From a virus, in the IMG/VR virus record IMGVR_UViG_3300005613_000196, positions 1-37,648 of that record: a stretch of 37,648 bases of DNA. One strand, given 5' to 3'. The number at the start of each line of letters is the position of its first letter. Within the stretch, counting starts at the first letter, position 1. A program made the position numbers and the translations under genes. The notes under the pieces were generated by a model. The model worked only from the letters and a program-made list of their open reading frames with translations, was not told where the DNA came from and ran no database searches. Shown piece by piece: positions 30,997-37,648 of the stretch.

Positions 30997-33357
30997 GTGT
31001 CGATCGTCTCAAAATTATTCTCAAAGAAAGCCAAGGGGTTACTCAAGAGCCTGGTTGGCGCGAATAGCAAAAATCCGGTCACGATTGAGATCGATCGAGC
31101 ATTCCGGTCAAAGGGTTTTGCAAAATCCTATGCTGATACTTTTGCTGCCTGGTACGTCGCTAAGAACGCATCACTGGCGGGCGTTGTCCAAGACGAGGTT
31201 CCCAATCGAGATTCAACCCGTAGTGAGTTGAGTTGTCGTGCTACGACGTTCACGACAAATCAGAGGTTTTCCGCTGGATCGGTTGTCACAGGGACAAGTA
31301 AAACGGCGTTGAGTGCTTTTATTTGGGTGAATCCTTCAACTCTGGCTGGTGACAAATCAATCATTGGAGAATTCAACACAACCGCTCAGCGTGGTTGGTT
31401 CATTCAATTCGACGGCACAAGTTTGCGAGTTATCGTATCGGCAGATGGCGGGATCGTTAACGCAAAGAGCTATGTAACTACGGCAACATTTTTAACTGGA
31501 ACATGGTATCACGTTGGGTTTGCTTTTGCGGCTGGCGTTTTAACTGTTTACATCAATGGTAAGTCGGCGGCAGTTACTAAGACAGTTGATGGGACAGCAT
31601 CAACAATCCATGATTCAACTCAGGTACTTGAGATTGGATCAAATAACGGCGGTGCAAATTATCTTGAAGGTTCGGCGGCTCACCCGTACATCAAAGAATC
31701 CGCACTAACAGCCGCTCAAGTGCGTGACCTTTATCTCGACGATCTAGCCAACGTCCCGACTCCCGATCACGCTTGGATTCTCGACGGTGACAACGCTTGG
31801 ACGATTGCGGGGAGTTCCGTTCTATCACCAAGCAACACGCCAACGAGATCGGAGAGCGAAGACAATCCAAAATCGTCCAATGATTTTAACCACGCTGGCT
31901 ACACAAATAACGCTGGAACGATTGCACCTGCTCAATGGGGATCAGCGGCAACCGACGCACAAGGAAACACGCTCCAATACACGGGACAAGTAGCTCGAAA
32001 TGGGCAGCTAGAAGATGGGCCTTGCGTGGATTTGGATGGAGTGAATCAGTATGGAGTCATCACCAACACGGACGATTACAGCGGCGAAGATTGGGTGTTG
32101 AAATGTCGTTTCGTCGTGAATTCTTTAGTGGGAATTGAAAATGTTTTCTCGCAAGACGACGGAGGGGGGACTGGGAGAAGTTGGTTGTACCGAGAATCAG
32201 GTACTCTACGTACTGCTATTGGCGGGGCGGTACAGACGTTTTCGAACACTCTATCCGCCGCAAAAGAATACTACGTTGAACTTGAAAAATCATCAACAAC
32301 GATAACGCTGCGAACCACGAATTTAACGGATGGATTGGACGTACAGACAGATTCCGTAACGGCAACAATGGAATTGGCCACTGGGAATCTCAATCTGGCG
32401 GTTAATAAGATCGGGACGTATTTATTTGAAGGTAGAATCTGGGGGCTCGAACTCGACTGCACAACCGATTCGAGCAAGTCTTTCACCATTCCGATCAGCG
32501 AAGAATCTGGAACCAAGTCATTCGACATCTCCGGCAACGGAAAAGACATCAATTGGCAGAATTCACCGAGTCTTTCTGGCACTCAAGATTCCTATTTTCA
32601 TGGTGAGGCGGTTGGCTATTCACTATACGAACACGCCAGCACAGCGGATATTCTAGTACCGCTCAAATCTGATGGGACAGCATTAACAATCACACCACCA
32701 AGCGGCTATTCAAAAACGGGTGATTATCCAGCGGGACCATACCACAATAACACCCAAGCGACTTTGCGCGGCTATCTAGCAAATTCGGACAGTGAAGCGG
32801 ATATTTATTTTGGAGCGAGCTTTAACGGTTCAAGCTCGGTTATCAATCTTGGCGATATCGGAAACACGACAGAAGCTGAATTTGATTTGTACGTCCCAAA
32901 TGTGACGGGAACAAAAGCATTAATCCAACTTGCAAGCGGTGATTATCTGCAATTGAACGCAGCGACAATTGAAGCAAACGACATAGCTGGTGCGACTTTT
33001 TACGTTGACGGTGTTGCGGGAACGACCATAGCAGCCACGACATGGCAAACGGTGAGAGTGACCTACACAACCTACGATTCAACAGCGGTTTTGATTGGCA
33101 ATCAGTCAACCAGTTTCTTAACCGGATACGTCAAAAATCTTAAGTTCAAAAACGCTTCTTCCGATGTTGCGATTCTTCCGCTCTATAAAGACTCACTAGA
33201 TCGATCTAGCAATTGCAATCACGGAACAGAAACCGATATCACTTATCTCAATAATCCAGCTACCGAGATAGCGGCACTCAACCCAACTATTGCCGGAACT
33301 GAGACGCTCGCGGTGACTGACGGCAATAAAAAACTTATCCTATTAGGCGCTAAATGA
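30997..33357 (+). CDS. LamG/ConA-like multi-domain tail fibre
   Basis: About 786 residues if it begins at GTG 30997 (VSIVSKLFSKKAKG). The frame is open from 30832, but the earlier part overlaps the zinc-ribbon gene and reads poorly, so the start is uncertain. There are at least three concanavalin/LamG-like beta modules (around FSAGSVVTGTSKTALSAFIW, GVNQYGVITNTDDYSGEDW, ASFNGSSSVINLGDIGN). Each has the usual TWYHVGF or WQTVRVTY strand. Such fibres bind glycans or proteins on the host. Composition is AT-richer than the structural block. The stop overlaps the next start (ATGA). Confidence 0.7.
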   Translation: MSIVSKLFSKKAKGLLKSLVGANSKNPVTIEIDRAFRSKGFAKSYADTFAAWYVAKNASLAGVVQDEVPNRDSTRSELSCRATTFTTNQRFSAGSVVTGTSKTALSAFIWVNPSTLAGDKSIIGEFNTTAQRGWFIQFDGTSLRVIVSADGGIVNAKSYVTTATFLTGTWYHVGFAFAAGVLTVYINGKSAAVTKTVDGTASTIHDSTQVLEIGSNNGGANYLEGSAAHPYIKESALTAAQVRDLYLDDLANVPTPDHAWILDGDNAWTIAGSSVLSPSNTPTRSESEDNPKSSNDFNHAGYTNNAGTIAPAQWGSAATDAQGNTLQYTGQVARNGQLEDGPCVDLDGVNQYGVITNTDDYSGEDWVLKCRFVVNSLVGIENVFSQDDGGGTGRSWLYRESGTLRTAIGGAVQTFSNTLSAAKEYYVELEKSSTTITLRTTNLTDGLDVQTDSVTATMELATGNLNLAVNKIGTYLFEGRIWGLELDCTTDSSKSFTIPISEESGTKSFDISGNGKDINWQNSPSLSGTQDSYFHGEAVGYSLYEHASTADILVPLKSDGTALTITPPSGYSKTGDYPAGPYHNNTQATLRGYLANSDSEADIYFGASFNGSSSVINLGDIGNTTEAEFDLYVPNVTGTKALIQLASGDYLQLNAATIEANDIAGATFYVDGVAGTTIAATTWQTVRVTYTTYDSTAVLIGNQSTSFLTGYVKNLKFKNASSDVAILPLYKDSLDRSSNCNHGTETDITYLNNPATEIAALNPTIAGTETLAVTDGNKKLILLGAK

Positions 33358-33875
33358 GCAACCCAAAAATAACAGGTCTGACTTCGTTCTACTTGGCAGC
33401 ATTGGCAGACGATCAACATTCAATGAACGGACTCGTCAAAATGCTTTCTGCTCTTGATCCAAAATTCGAGGGTAAGTATTTCACGTATGAACCGCAAGAC
33501 GTTGAATTGTTTCTTTCTCAAGTGAGCGTTCCAACTGCTTTGGGGATTGCAGCGACGGAAGGCATCTTGTCATTCACTGGTTATCCACTTTGGATCAGTG
33601 CAACCGACGCGACCGCTCAAGTTCCGAGCTATTTTCCGCAGTCGGTGAAGTATGCGGAGGATGACCTCGAAGCGGAAACCCCAATTCAGAAAACCTTCTC
33701 TGAATGGGTGATCGACCAAAACCATGATCTATACACAATCGATGGTGTGACGTTCGGGGGTGACTTCTGGCGGCATGGTTTGGACTTCGCAAGCCAAGTT
33801 TACGCTGATGCGAATTACGGGTTGCTGGAAGATTCTGACGCAAAAGCAAAGATCGCCTCTCAGGGTGTTTCATAA
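33354..33875 (+). CDS. fibre-associated hypothetical protein
   Basis: 173 residues, coupled to the fibre by an ATGA overlap, which suggests a fibre chaperone, tip or attachment partner. Mixed alpha/beta with SFYLAALADDQHSMNGLVKM, ATEGILSFTGYPLWISATD and WVIDQNHDLYTIDGVTFGGDF. No family recognised. A hairpin follows immediately, so the gene ends a transcription unit. Confidence 0.5.
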   Translation: MSNPKITGLTSFYLAALADDQHSMNGLVKMLSALDPKFEGKYFTYEPQDVELFLSQVSVPTALGIAATEGILSFTGYPLWISATDATAQVPSYFPQSVKYAEDDLEAETPIQKTFSEWVIDQNHDLYTIDGVTFGGDFWRHGLDFASQVYADANYGLLEDSDAKAKIASQGVS

Positions 33876-33914
33876 AAAAAAGCCCCGTAATGAGTCTGCA
33901 AACTCGCGGGGCTT
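33874..33914. terminator. A-tract plus hairpin after the fibre unit
   Basis: Stem AAGCCCCG (33880-33887) with CGGGGCTT (33907-33914), inner GAGT/ACTC pair (33892-33895, 33902-33905), preceded by eight A residues and without a T-tract on the right. The same design occurs at 9471-9499. It most likely marks the end of the fibre unit, as a weak rightward terminator or a processing/stability hairpin; read leftward it is a good intrinsic terminator. Confidence 0.5.
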
Positions 33915-33944
33915 CAAAATCACGTTCAATTATTAAGTCGAAAA

Positions 33945-34271
33945 ATGGAACAGAAACAGGACAGTAGATTGAACAACTTTTTGGAAGATTCGAAGGTGAG
34001 ATTTGCGACTCTAATTTTCGTGGTTGTGTTTATCCTTGGGACGATCACGGGACTCTGTCTGTTCATCTTCAAAGAATCACAATGGCGCACGAATATCCAG
34101 CGTGACATCTCTGACCTTCGTGCAACAGTCAATGAAGTTAAGGATTTGGTTCAAGGCAGTACAAGTGATCGATTCACATATACGCAGATGAAGACATGGG
34201 TTACGCGATTCAAGGAATTAAACGAAGACTCACCGATCAAAATTCCAACGCTGCCAATGAGGTTTCCATGA
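33945..34271 (+). CDS. membrane protein with one transmembrane helix (holin or spanin candidate)
   Basis: 108 residues. A charged N-terminus, a transmembrane helix at about 20-43 (FATLIFVVVFILGTITGLCLFIF), then a heptad-like helix (WRTNIQRDISDLRATVNEVKDLV). One TM plus coiled coil is the plan of i-spanin-like and some holin-like proteins; the order before a peptidase-like gene fits a lysis block. No family signature decides. The stop overlaps the next start (ATGA). Confidence 0.5.
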   Translation: MEQKQDSRLNNFLEDSKVRFATLIFVVVFILGTITGLCLFIFKESQWRTNIQRDISDLRATVNEVKDLVQGSTSDRFTYTQMKTWVTRFKELNEDSPIKIPTLPMRFP

Positions 34272-34723
34272 TACCCGTAAAAGTTCATTTCTATCGTGGT
34301 ACTGGATTCATTGGACGGGCCATTCGTTTCTTTTCATGGGGCGAGCAATCCCATGTGGCGATGCAAATCAACAACACGCTTTATGAGGCTAAAGAATTTC
34401 ATGGAGTCATTAGAACTAAGTACCCAGAAGCGGCACAACGTAAACCAGACTGGACATTGACACTCGAAGCGGATGAACAGCAAGTTTTAGATTTGATCCA
34501 CTGGTGGCAATCACACATCGGCAAATCATACGATTATCGCGGAGTCTTCCGGTTCATTTCAAGACGCAAAGAAGACCACAAAACTAAAGACAAATATTTC
34601 TGTAGTGAAGCGGTTTGCGATGCGTGTGAATTCGCAGGCATTCCGCTTTTTAACCGGGTTGATGGTTCAAAGGTTCCGCCAGCCTGGGTATTTCGAAGTT
34701 TACGACTAAAGGAAAAAGAATAA
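34268..34723 (+). CDS. permuted NlpC/P60 (YiiX-like) cysteine hydrolase, putative lysis enzyme
   Basis: 151 residues from ATG 34268. The YiiX/YebB-type permuted papain-like fold shows an early SHVAMQI with His29, a TLYEA strand, then KYFCSEAVCDAC with Cys112 as nucleophile. Such enzymes act on amide bonds of lipid, peptide or peptidoglycan. With the TM protein upstream it is a reasonable endolysin candidate, but no cell-wall binding domain is visible. The stop overlaps the following ATG (TAATG). Confidence 0.65.
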   Translation: MIPVKVHFYRGTGFIGRAIRFFSWGEQSHVAMQINNTLYEAKEFHGVIRTKYPEAAQRKPDWTLTLEADEQQVLDLIHWWQSHIGKSYDYRGVFRFISRRKEDHKTKDKYFCSEAVCDACEFAGIPLFNRVDGSKVPPAWVFRSLRLKEKE

Positions 34724-35103
34724 TGAACACATTAACCGTTGAATGTAAAAACTGTATACGCTTTCAACTTGAAATGGCTATGGACGATCTGTTCGTAGAC
34801 TCACAAGATAAAACGCTTTCATTCTGGGAACGTCGGAAGAAGAAGCAACACGCTAGATTGATTCGACAGGTATTACGCAACCCAAAGAAGCTAGAAGAAC
34901 TTGAAGAGTTCGTCCAAAAGAAGGCGACTAGCTACCACCTAGAAAAAGGCATGGTAGGAGAATTTGGAGACGGTTCTATCATTGCATGGCTTCAGGATGG
35001 CGGATTGGAACAGATTTTAGAATTCTTAAAAGGGTTGTTTGAGATAATTTCGATTTTCTTTTTGCTTCAATTCATTCTCCTTTCAATCGTGTTGGGCATC
35101 TAA
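34723..35103 (+). CDS. hypothetical protein with C-terminal membrane helix
   Basis: 126 residues. A basic helical middle (WERRKKKQHARLIRQVLRNPKK, KLEELEEFVQKK) and a hydrophobic C-terminal segment (GLFEIISIFFLLQFILLSIVLGI) that should insert in the membrane. Such tail-anchored layout could be holin-like or help localise the neighbouring hydrolase. No family recognised. It is coupled to the gene before by TAATG overlap. Confidence 0.5.
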   Translation: MNTLTVECKNCIRFQLEMAMDDLFVDSQDKTLSFWERRKKKQHARLIRQVLRNPKKLEELEEFVQKKATSYHLEKGMVGEFGDGSIIAWLQDGGLEQILEFLKGLFEIISIFFLLQFILLSIVLGI

Positions 35104-35112
35104 GGCGAAACA

Positions 35113-35904
35113 ATGAAACTTTTCACGACCAGTTTGATAATCTCACTATCAATCATCCTTTCGTCCTTCGCTACCTTGGACGGACTAGCCGCGCCCAAAC
35201 CTTCCCGTGTGTTCTCGGGCGCGGCTTATCTTGCAAATGGACTATCGGTTAGCGGCGAATCGGCGGTTGCTATTGGCGATACGGTTGTCCTTTCTCCGGT
35301 TGATGCTGATGGATGTTCGATTACTTGGACACCGATTCAGGGCATCGAGCTAATCGGAAAAATGGTACAGACAAACGAACAGCGGGCGATTATCAATGAC
35401 GATTTGGAATTCATCGGGTTGCCTATTTCGTCTCTGGTATTCAAGCCATCCAAATCGGGAACGATCCGCTTTCAATGCACCGCGATTGATTGGGATAAGC
35501 GGAAGTTCTTTCAAGTTATTCATAGCGTAACTGTATCAGGAAAAGCCAAACCAGACGATGAAAAAGAACCAGACGACGACAAGCCGGAACCACCAAAACC
35601 GGAAGTTGTTTTTTCAAAGACTGATTACCTGGTACTAATCGAGGAAAGCGAAGAACGGAGCGCTAAAACAGCGGCCATTGTTATGTCGGAATGGTGGCAG
35701 TTGGGATTAGTGAGAGACGGTTACAATAAGCCGCTCATTAAAGATGATGACGGAGCCGGAAAAGATTTTGTGACAACGGCCAAAGCGAGCGGGAGTTATT
35801 CAGACGTTCCGTTCATTGCGATAATGGACAAAGACGGAAATCTAGTCTCGACTTTTGCGCTGCCAGATACCGTTGATGAATTGAAAAAGGAGTTGGTACT
35901 ATGA
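35113..35904 (+). CDS. secreted thioredoxin-like fold protein without CxxC
   Basis: 263 residues. A signal peptide (MKLFTTSLIISLSIILSSFA, then cleavage near GLAAP), an Ig-like domain (about 35-150), a Pro/Glu/Asp linker, and a C-terminal part with YLVLIEESEERS, DVPFIAIMDKDGNLVSTFALP and DELKKEL, a thioredoxin-like pattern with no CxxC pair. It is predicted to act outside the cytoplasm. AAGGCG lies ahead of the ATG. The stop overlaps the next gene's start. The role could be virion, superinfection or envelope related. Confidence 0.55.
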   Translation: MKLFTTSLIISLSIILSSFATLDGLAAPKPSRVFSGAAYLANGLSVSGESAVAIGDTVVLSPVDADGCSITWTPIQGIELIGKMVQTNEQRAIINDDLEFIGLPISSLVFKPSKSGTIRFQCTAIDWDKRKFFQVIHSVTVSGKAKPDDEKEPDDDKPEPPKPEVVFSKTDYLVLIEESEERSAKTAAIVMSEWWQLGLVRDGYNKPLIKDDDGAGKDFVTTAKASGSYSDVPFIAIMDKDGNLVSTFALPDTVDELKKELVL

Positions 35905-36716
35905 GCTACCACATAATTGATTTTGGCGGTAATTTGTACCACACTGGCAACTTGAAGCCATCGGTCAAAAATTGCAAGGTTAAGCGATGGCGAATCAAGC
36001 AATTCGGACGGGCAGCAATCGAAGGATTGATTAACGATCCAAGCAGAGTTAAAGCGGCTGATATGTTCGGTCCTGAATGGATTTACAACCAAGGATCAAT
36101 TGGAAGTTGTAACGGGTGCGCAGGTGCAAAGGCTCTCCAACGGCAACGAGTGTTAGCAGGGCAACCAAACGTCGAACTATCTGGCGAATTCCTCTATTCT
36201 CGGATCAACGGTTCGCGTGATGTTGGCTCGATGCTTGATGACGGAATGGAATGGCTGAGAGACAACGGCGTTTCACCATGGAAACCGCGACACGCGCAGA
36301 AGTTCCGCGAACGCGATTTCACAGCCGAGGACGTGCGCGATTCTGTTCGGTTCCGGGGTGTCGAATGCTATGGTGTCGATTCTGAATTAGAGCTTGCAGC
36401 CGGAATAGCTCTTGGATTTACAGCGGTTGTTGCAGTTCATGCTGACAATGGATTCATGCGATTAGATTCGAATGGAATCGCAGGTGGTGGAAACGGTCCA
36501 GGCAATCATGCAGTGGGAATAGACGACGTTGAGATTTTCGACGGTGAACTAGTCTTCAGAATGTTCAACAGTTGGGGCACGAACTACGGCGACAATGGCT
36601 ACGCTGGACTGACTTGGAAGCGGCATTTCAAGACAACCAATAAGTACCACTATTTCTATCTGATACGAGCGGTTAATAATGACACTCAAGACAATGTACC
36701 GGAGTTGAACCAATGA
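35901..36716 (+). CDS. papain-like (C1A-type) cysteine protease
   Basis: 271 residues with a full catalytic set. Q64 and C70 in NQGSIGSCNGCAG correspond to the papain QGxCGSCW block; His203 lies in GNHAVGIDD; Asn223 in FNSWGTNYGDNGYAGLTW. No signal peptide is clear. A papain-like enzyme is unusual for a phage lysis or tail block; it could process a virion protein or attack a proteinaceous envelope. GGAG sits about nine bases before the ATG. It is coupled to both neighbours by ATGA overlaps. Confidence 0.82.
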   Translation: MSYHIIDFGGNLYHTGNLKPSVKNCKVKRWRIKQFGRAAIEGLINDPSRVKAADMFGPEWIYNQGSIGSCNGCAGAKALQRQRVLAGQPNVELSGEFLYSRINGSRDVGSMLDDGMEWLRDNGVSPWKPRHAQKFRERDFTAEDVRDSVRFRGVECYGVDSELELAAGIALGFTAVVAVHADNGFMRLDSNGIAGGGNGPGNHAVGIDDVEIFDGELVFRMFNSWGTNYGDNGYAGLTWKRHFKTTNKYHYFYLIRAVNNDTQDNVPELNQ

Positions 36717-37180
36717 GAAATATCAGAATAGCGGTTGTTGTGTTAGCATCAATGGCGGCTGTTGTGTTATCAGAAATGTTCATTGGTGCGGTGCTCATCG
36801 GCAAGGATGAGCCACGGTTGAAAGTTCCACCGCGGCTAAAGGTGATGACAGCGGCAAAGACTGCAACCGACACGAATGTCGGAACCAAAGAGCCACTACC
36901 ACCACTACCAGAGACAACCACAGTTGTCACAAAGACACCGAAAGTTATCTATCGCTCTGCAAGTTCGCCACGGTGGAACCTTAGCGGATCATGGTCGAGG
37001 GTTCGAAACAGGGCCGATCTAATCAATCACTTGGCAACGACTCACGAATACAGCAAAGCGACATTGAACCAAATGAGCCTAAACCAACTATTTGCACTCC
37101 ATGATGACGATCACGAAGGACGGTCGACATTAACCAAGGCCACTAAAGCCGTTGATGATTGCCCGCCTGGTAGCACGTGA
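36713..37180 (+). CDS. membrane-anchored hypothetical protein with C-terminal helical domain
   Basis: 155 residues. An N-terminal hydrophobic segment (IAVVVLASMAAVVLSEMFIGAVL) is a membrane anchor or signal. A Lys/Thr/Pro-rich linker follows, then a module LINHLATTHEYSKATLNQMSLNQLFALHDDDHEG that looks like a small compact helical domain. No family is named. The location after the protease suggests an envelope partner. The start overlaps the protease stop. Confidence 0.5.
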   Translation: MRNIRIAVVVLASMAAVVLSEMFIGAVLIGKDEPRLKVPPRLKVMTAAKTATDTNVGTKEPLPPLPETTTVVTKTPKVIYRSASSPRWNLSGSWSRVRNRADLINHLATTHEYSKATLNQMSLNQLFALHDDDHEGRSTLTKATKAVDDCPPGST

Positions 37181-37304
37181 CCACCAACAACGGGCACGGT
37201 CGCGCCTCAGAGAACGTATGGAATTTTCTTTAACTCACGACGATTTCGGTAGCATTCAAAAACAATAATCATTCACTAGATTTCAACACGCAGGAGCCAA
37301 GCAA
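37181..37304. other. 124-base gap
   Basis: No gene or clear promoter seen. It contains AT-rich stretches (TAATCATT near 37266) and, close to the next start, CAGGAG, a good ribosome site. Confidence 0.5.
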
Positions 37305-37586
37305 ATGGCAAACGAAGTAATCGACGACGGAACCGCAAACGGTAACAGTGACGCATCATGGGCCGGGGGCGATGGGTATCTGGTGTGCAAGGGGACATTC
37401 GACGGAGCCACGGTGGTTGTTGTTGGGATCACTGAGTCTGATGGAGTTGAGATCCCATTTGAGAAGGAAGCAACCTTTCGAGAGAATCGAGCGGTGCAAT
37501 TCTCCTTTCCAGCGGGTACTCTCCGAGGCAAATTATCAGGAGTTGGATCGAGCACGAGCGTCTCGTTGTTTGCGATCGCCAAGTGA
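37305..37586 (+). CDS. small beta-rich structural protein
   Basis: 93 residues, Gly/Ala/Ser-rich beta pattern (GDGYLVCKGTFDGATVVVVGI, AVQFSFPAGTLRGKLSG, TSVSLFAIA), like small decoration or capsid-fibre proteins of phages. AGGAG is about nine bases upstream of the ATG. It is alone after the lysis-type block and would sit before the methyltransferase if the genome is circular. The family is not recognised. Confidence 0.5.
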   Translation: MANEVIDDGTANGNSDASWAGGDGYLVCKGTFDGATVVVVGITESDGVEIPFEKEATFRENRAVQFSFPAGTLRGKLSGVGSSTSVSLFAIAK

Positions 37587-37648
37587 CCCCACCCCCATTA
37601 AGGTACTTTTTCGGCCTTTAGAAGCCATTGCGGTAAAAAAAGCAGATC

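Noticed and set aside
1-37648. tRNA genes, rRNA, CRISPR arrays, insertion sequences
   Set aside because: Reading both strands by eye gave no cloverleaf with a T-arm consensus, no regular spaced repeats and no transposase; a tRNA search tool would be needed to exclude a divergent tRNA.

Overview
This window is almost certainly a tailed double-stranded DNA phage with a siphovirus layout, possibly a near-complete genome of about 37.6 kb. The head block follows the lambda order: terminase large subunit, small gpW-like protein, portal, ClpP-type protease with scaffold-like tail, decoration protein, major capsid, connector. The tail block follows: gpZ-like and gpU-like proteins, tail tube, a frameshifted pair of chaperone ORFs, and a tape measure of only 464 residues. 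No tyrosine or serine integrase and no recognisable CI-type repressor were found, so lysogeny is not supported. The host cannot be fixed from sequence. Many starts lack a strong Shine-Dalgarno site, and LamG-type and papain-like proteins are present. An aquatic or soil host such as a planctomycete is one possibility, but this is weak inference.

Layout. 58-5374: ParB-like/DNA methyltransferase fusion, terminase, two small unknowns, metallophosphoesterase, HExxH protein. 5426-17389: head and tail structural operon. 17362-18565: the only leftward cluster, four small accessory genes, with two 87-bp repeats that have the architecture of integron attC sites. 18719-18929: a strong sigma70-type promoter with flanking repeats and a leader ending in an intrinsic terminator. 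18943-30163: early genes in tightly overlapping order. These include a 3'-5' exonuclease, a RecT-like protein, a DUF669-like ssDNA-binding protein, a phage sigma factor, a RecD2-like helicase, an ERCC4-type nuclease, an RMF/HhH protein and a primase-helicase. 30164-30518: an AT-rich intergenic region with 19-bp tandem A/T-tract repeats and GTTCC iterons, a candidate replication origin. 30519-33875: zinc-ribbon protein, large LamG-like fibre and a fibre-associated protein. 33945-37180: a probable lysis/envelope cluster (TM protein, permuted NlpC/P60-like enzyme, secreted thioredoxin-like protein, papain-like protease). 37305-37586: a small beta-rich protein.

How the genes work together. The promoter at 18727-18755 would drive the early operon if its terminator is overcome. 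The early proteins replicate and recombine the DNA, and the encoded sigma factor could redirect host RNA polymerase to late genes. The structural operon builds head and tail, the fibre binds the host, and the C-terminal enzymes open the envelope.

The most unusual signal is at 17362-18227. The two attC-like sites each have a 16-bp inner stem, the two expected extrahelical bases and R-box ATAAC/GTTA cores. They delimit a 443-bp unit that is almost wholly filled by one antisense ORF, whose ribosome binding site and start codon lie inside its own attC-like loop. This looks like integron-type gene cassettes carried by a lytic-type phage.
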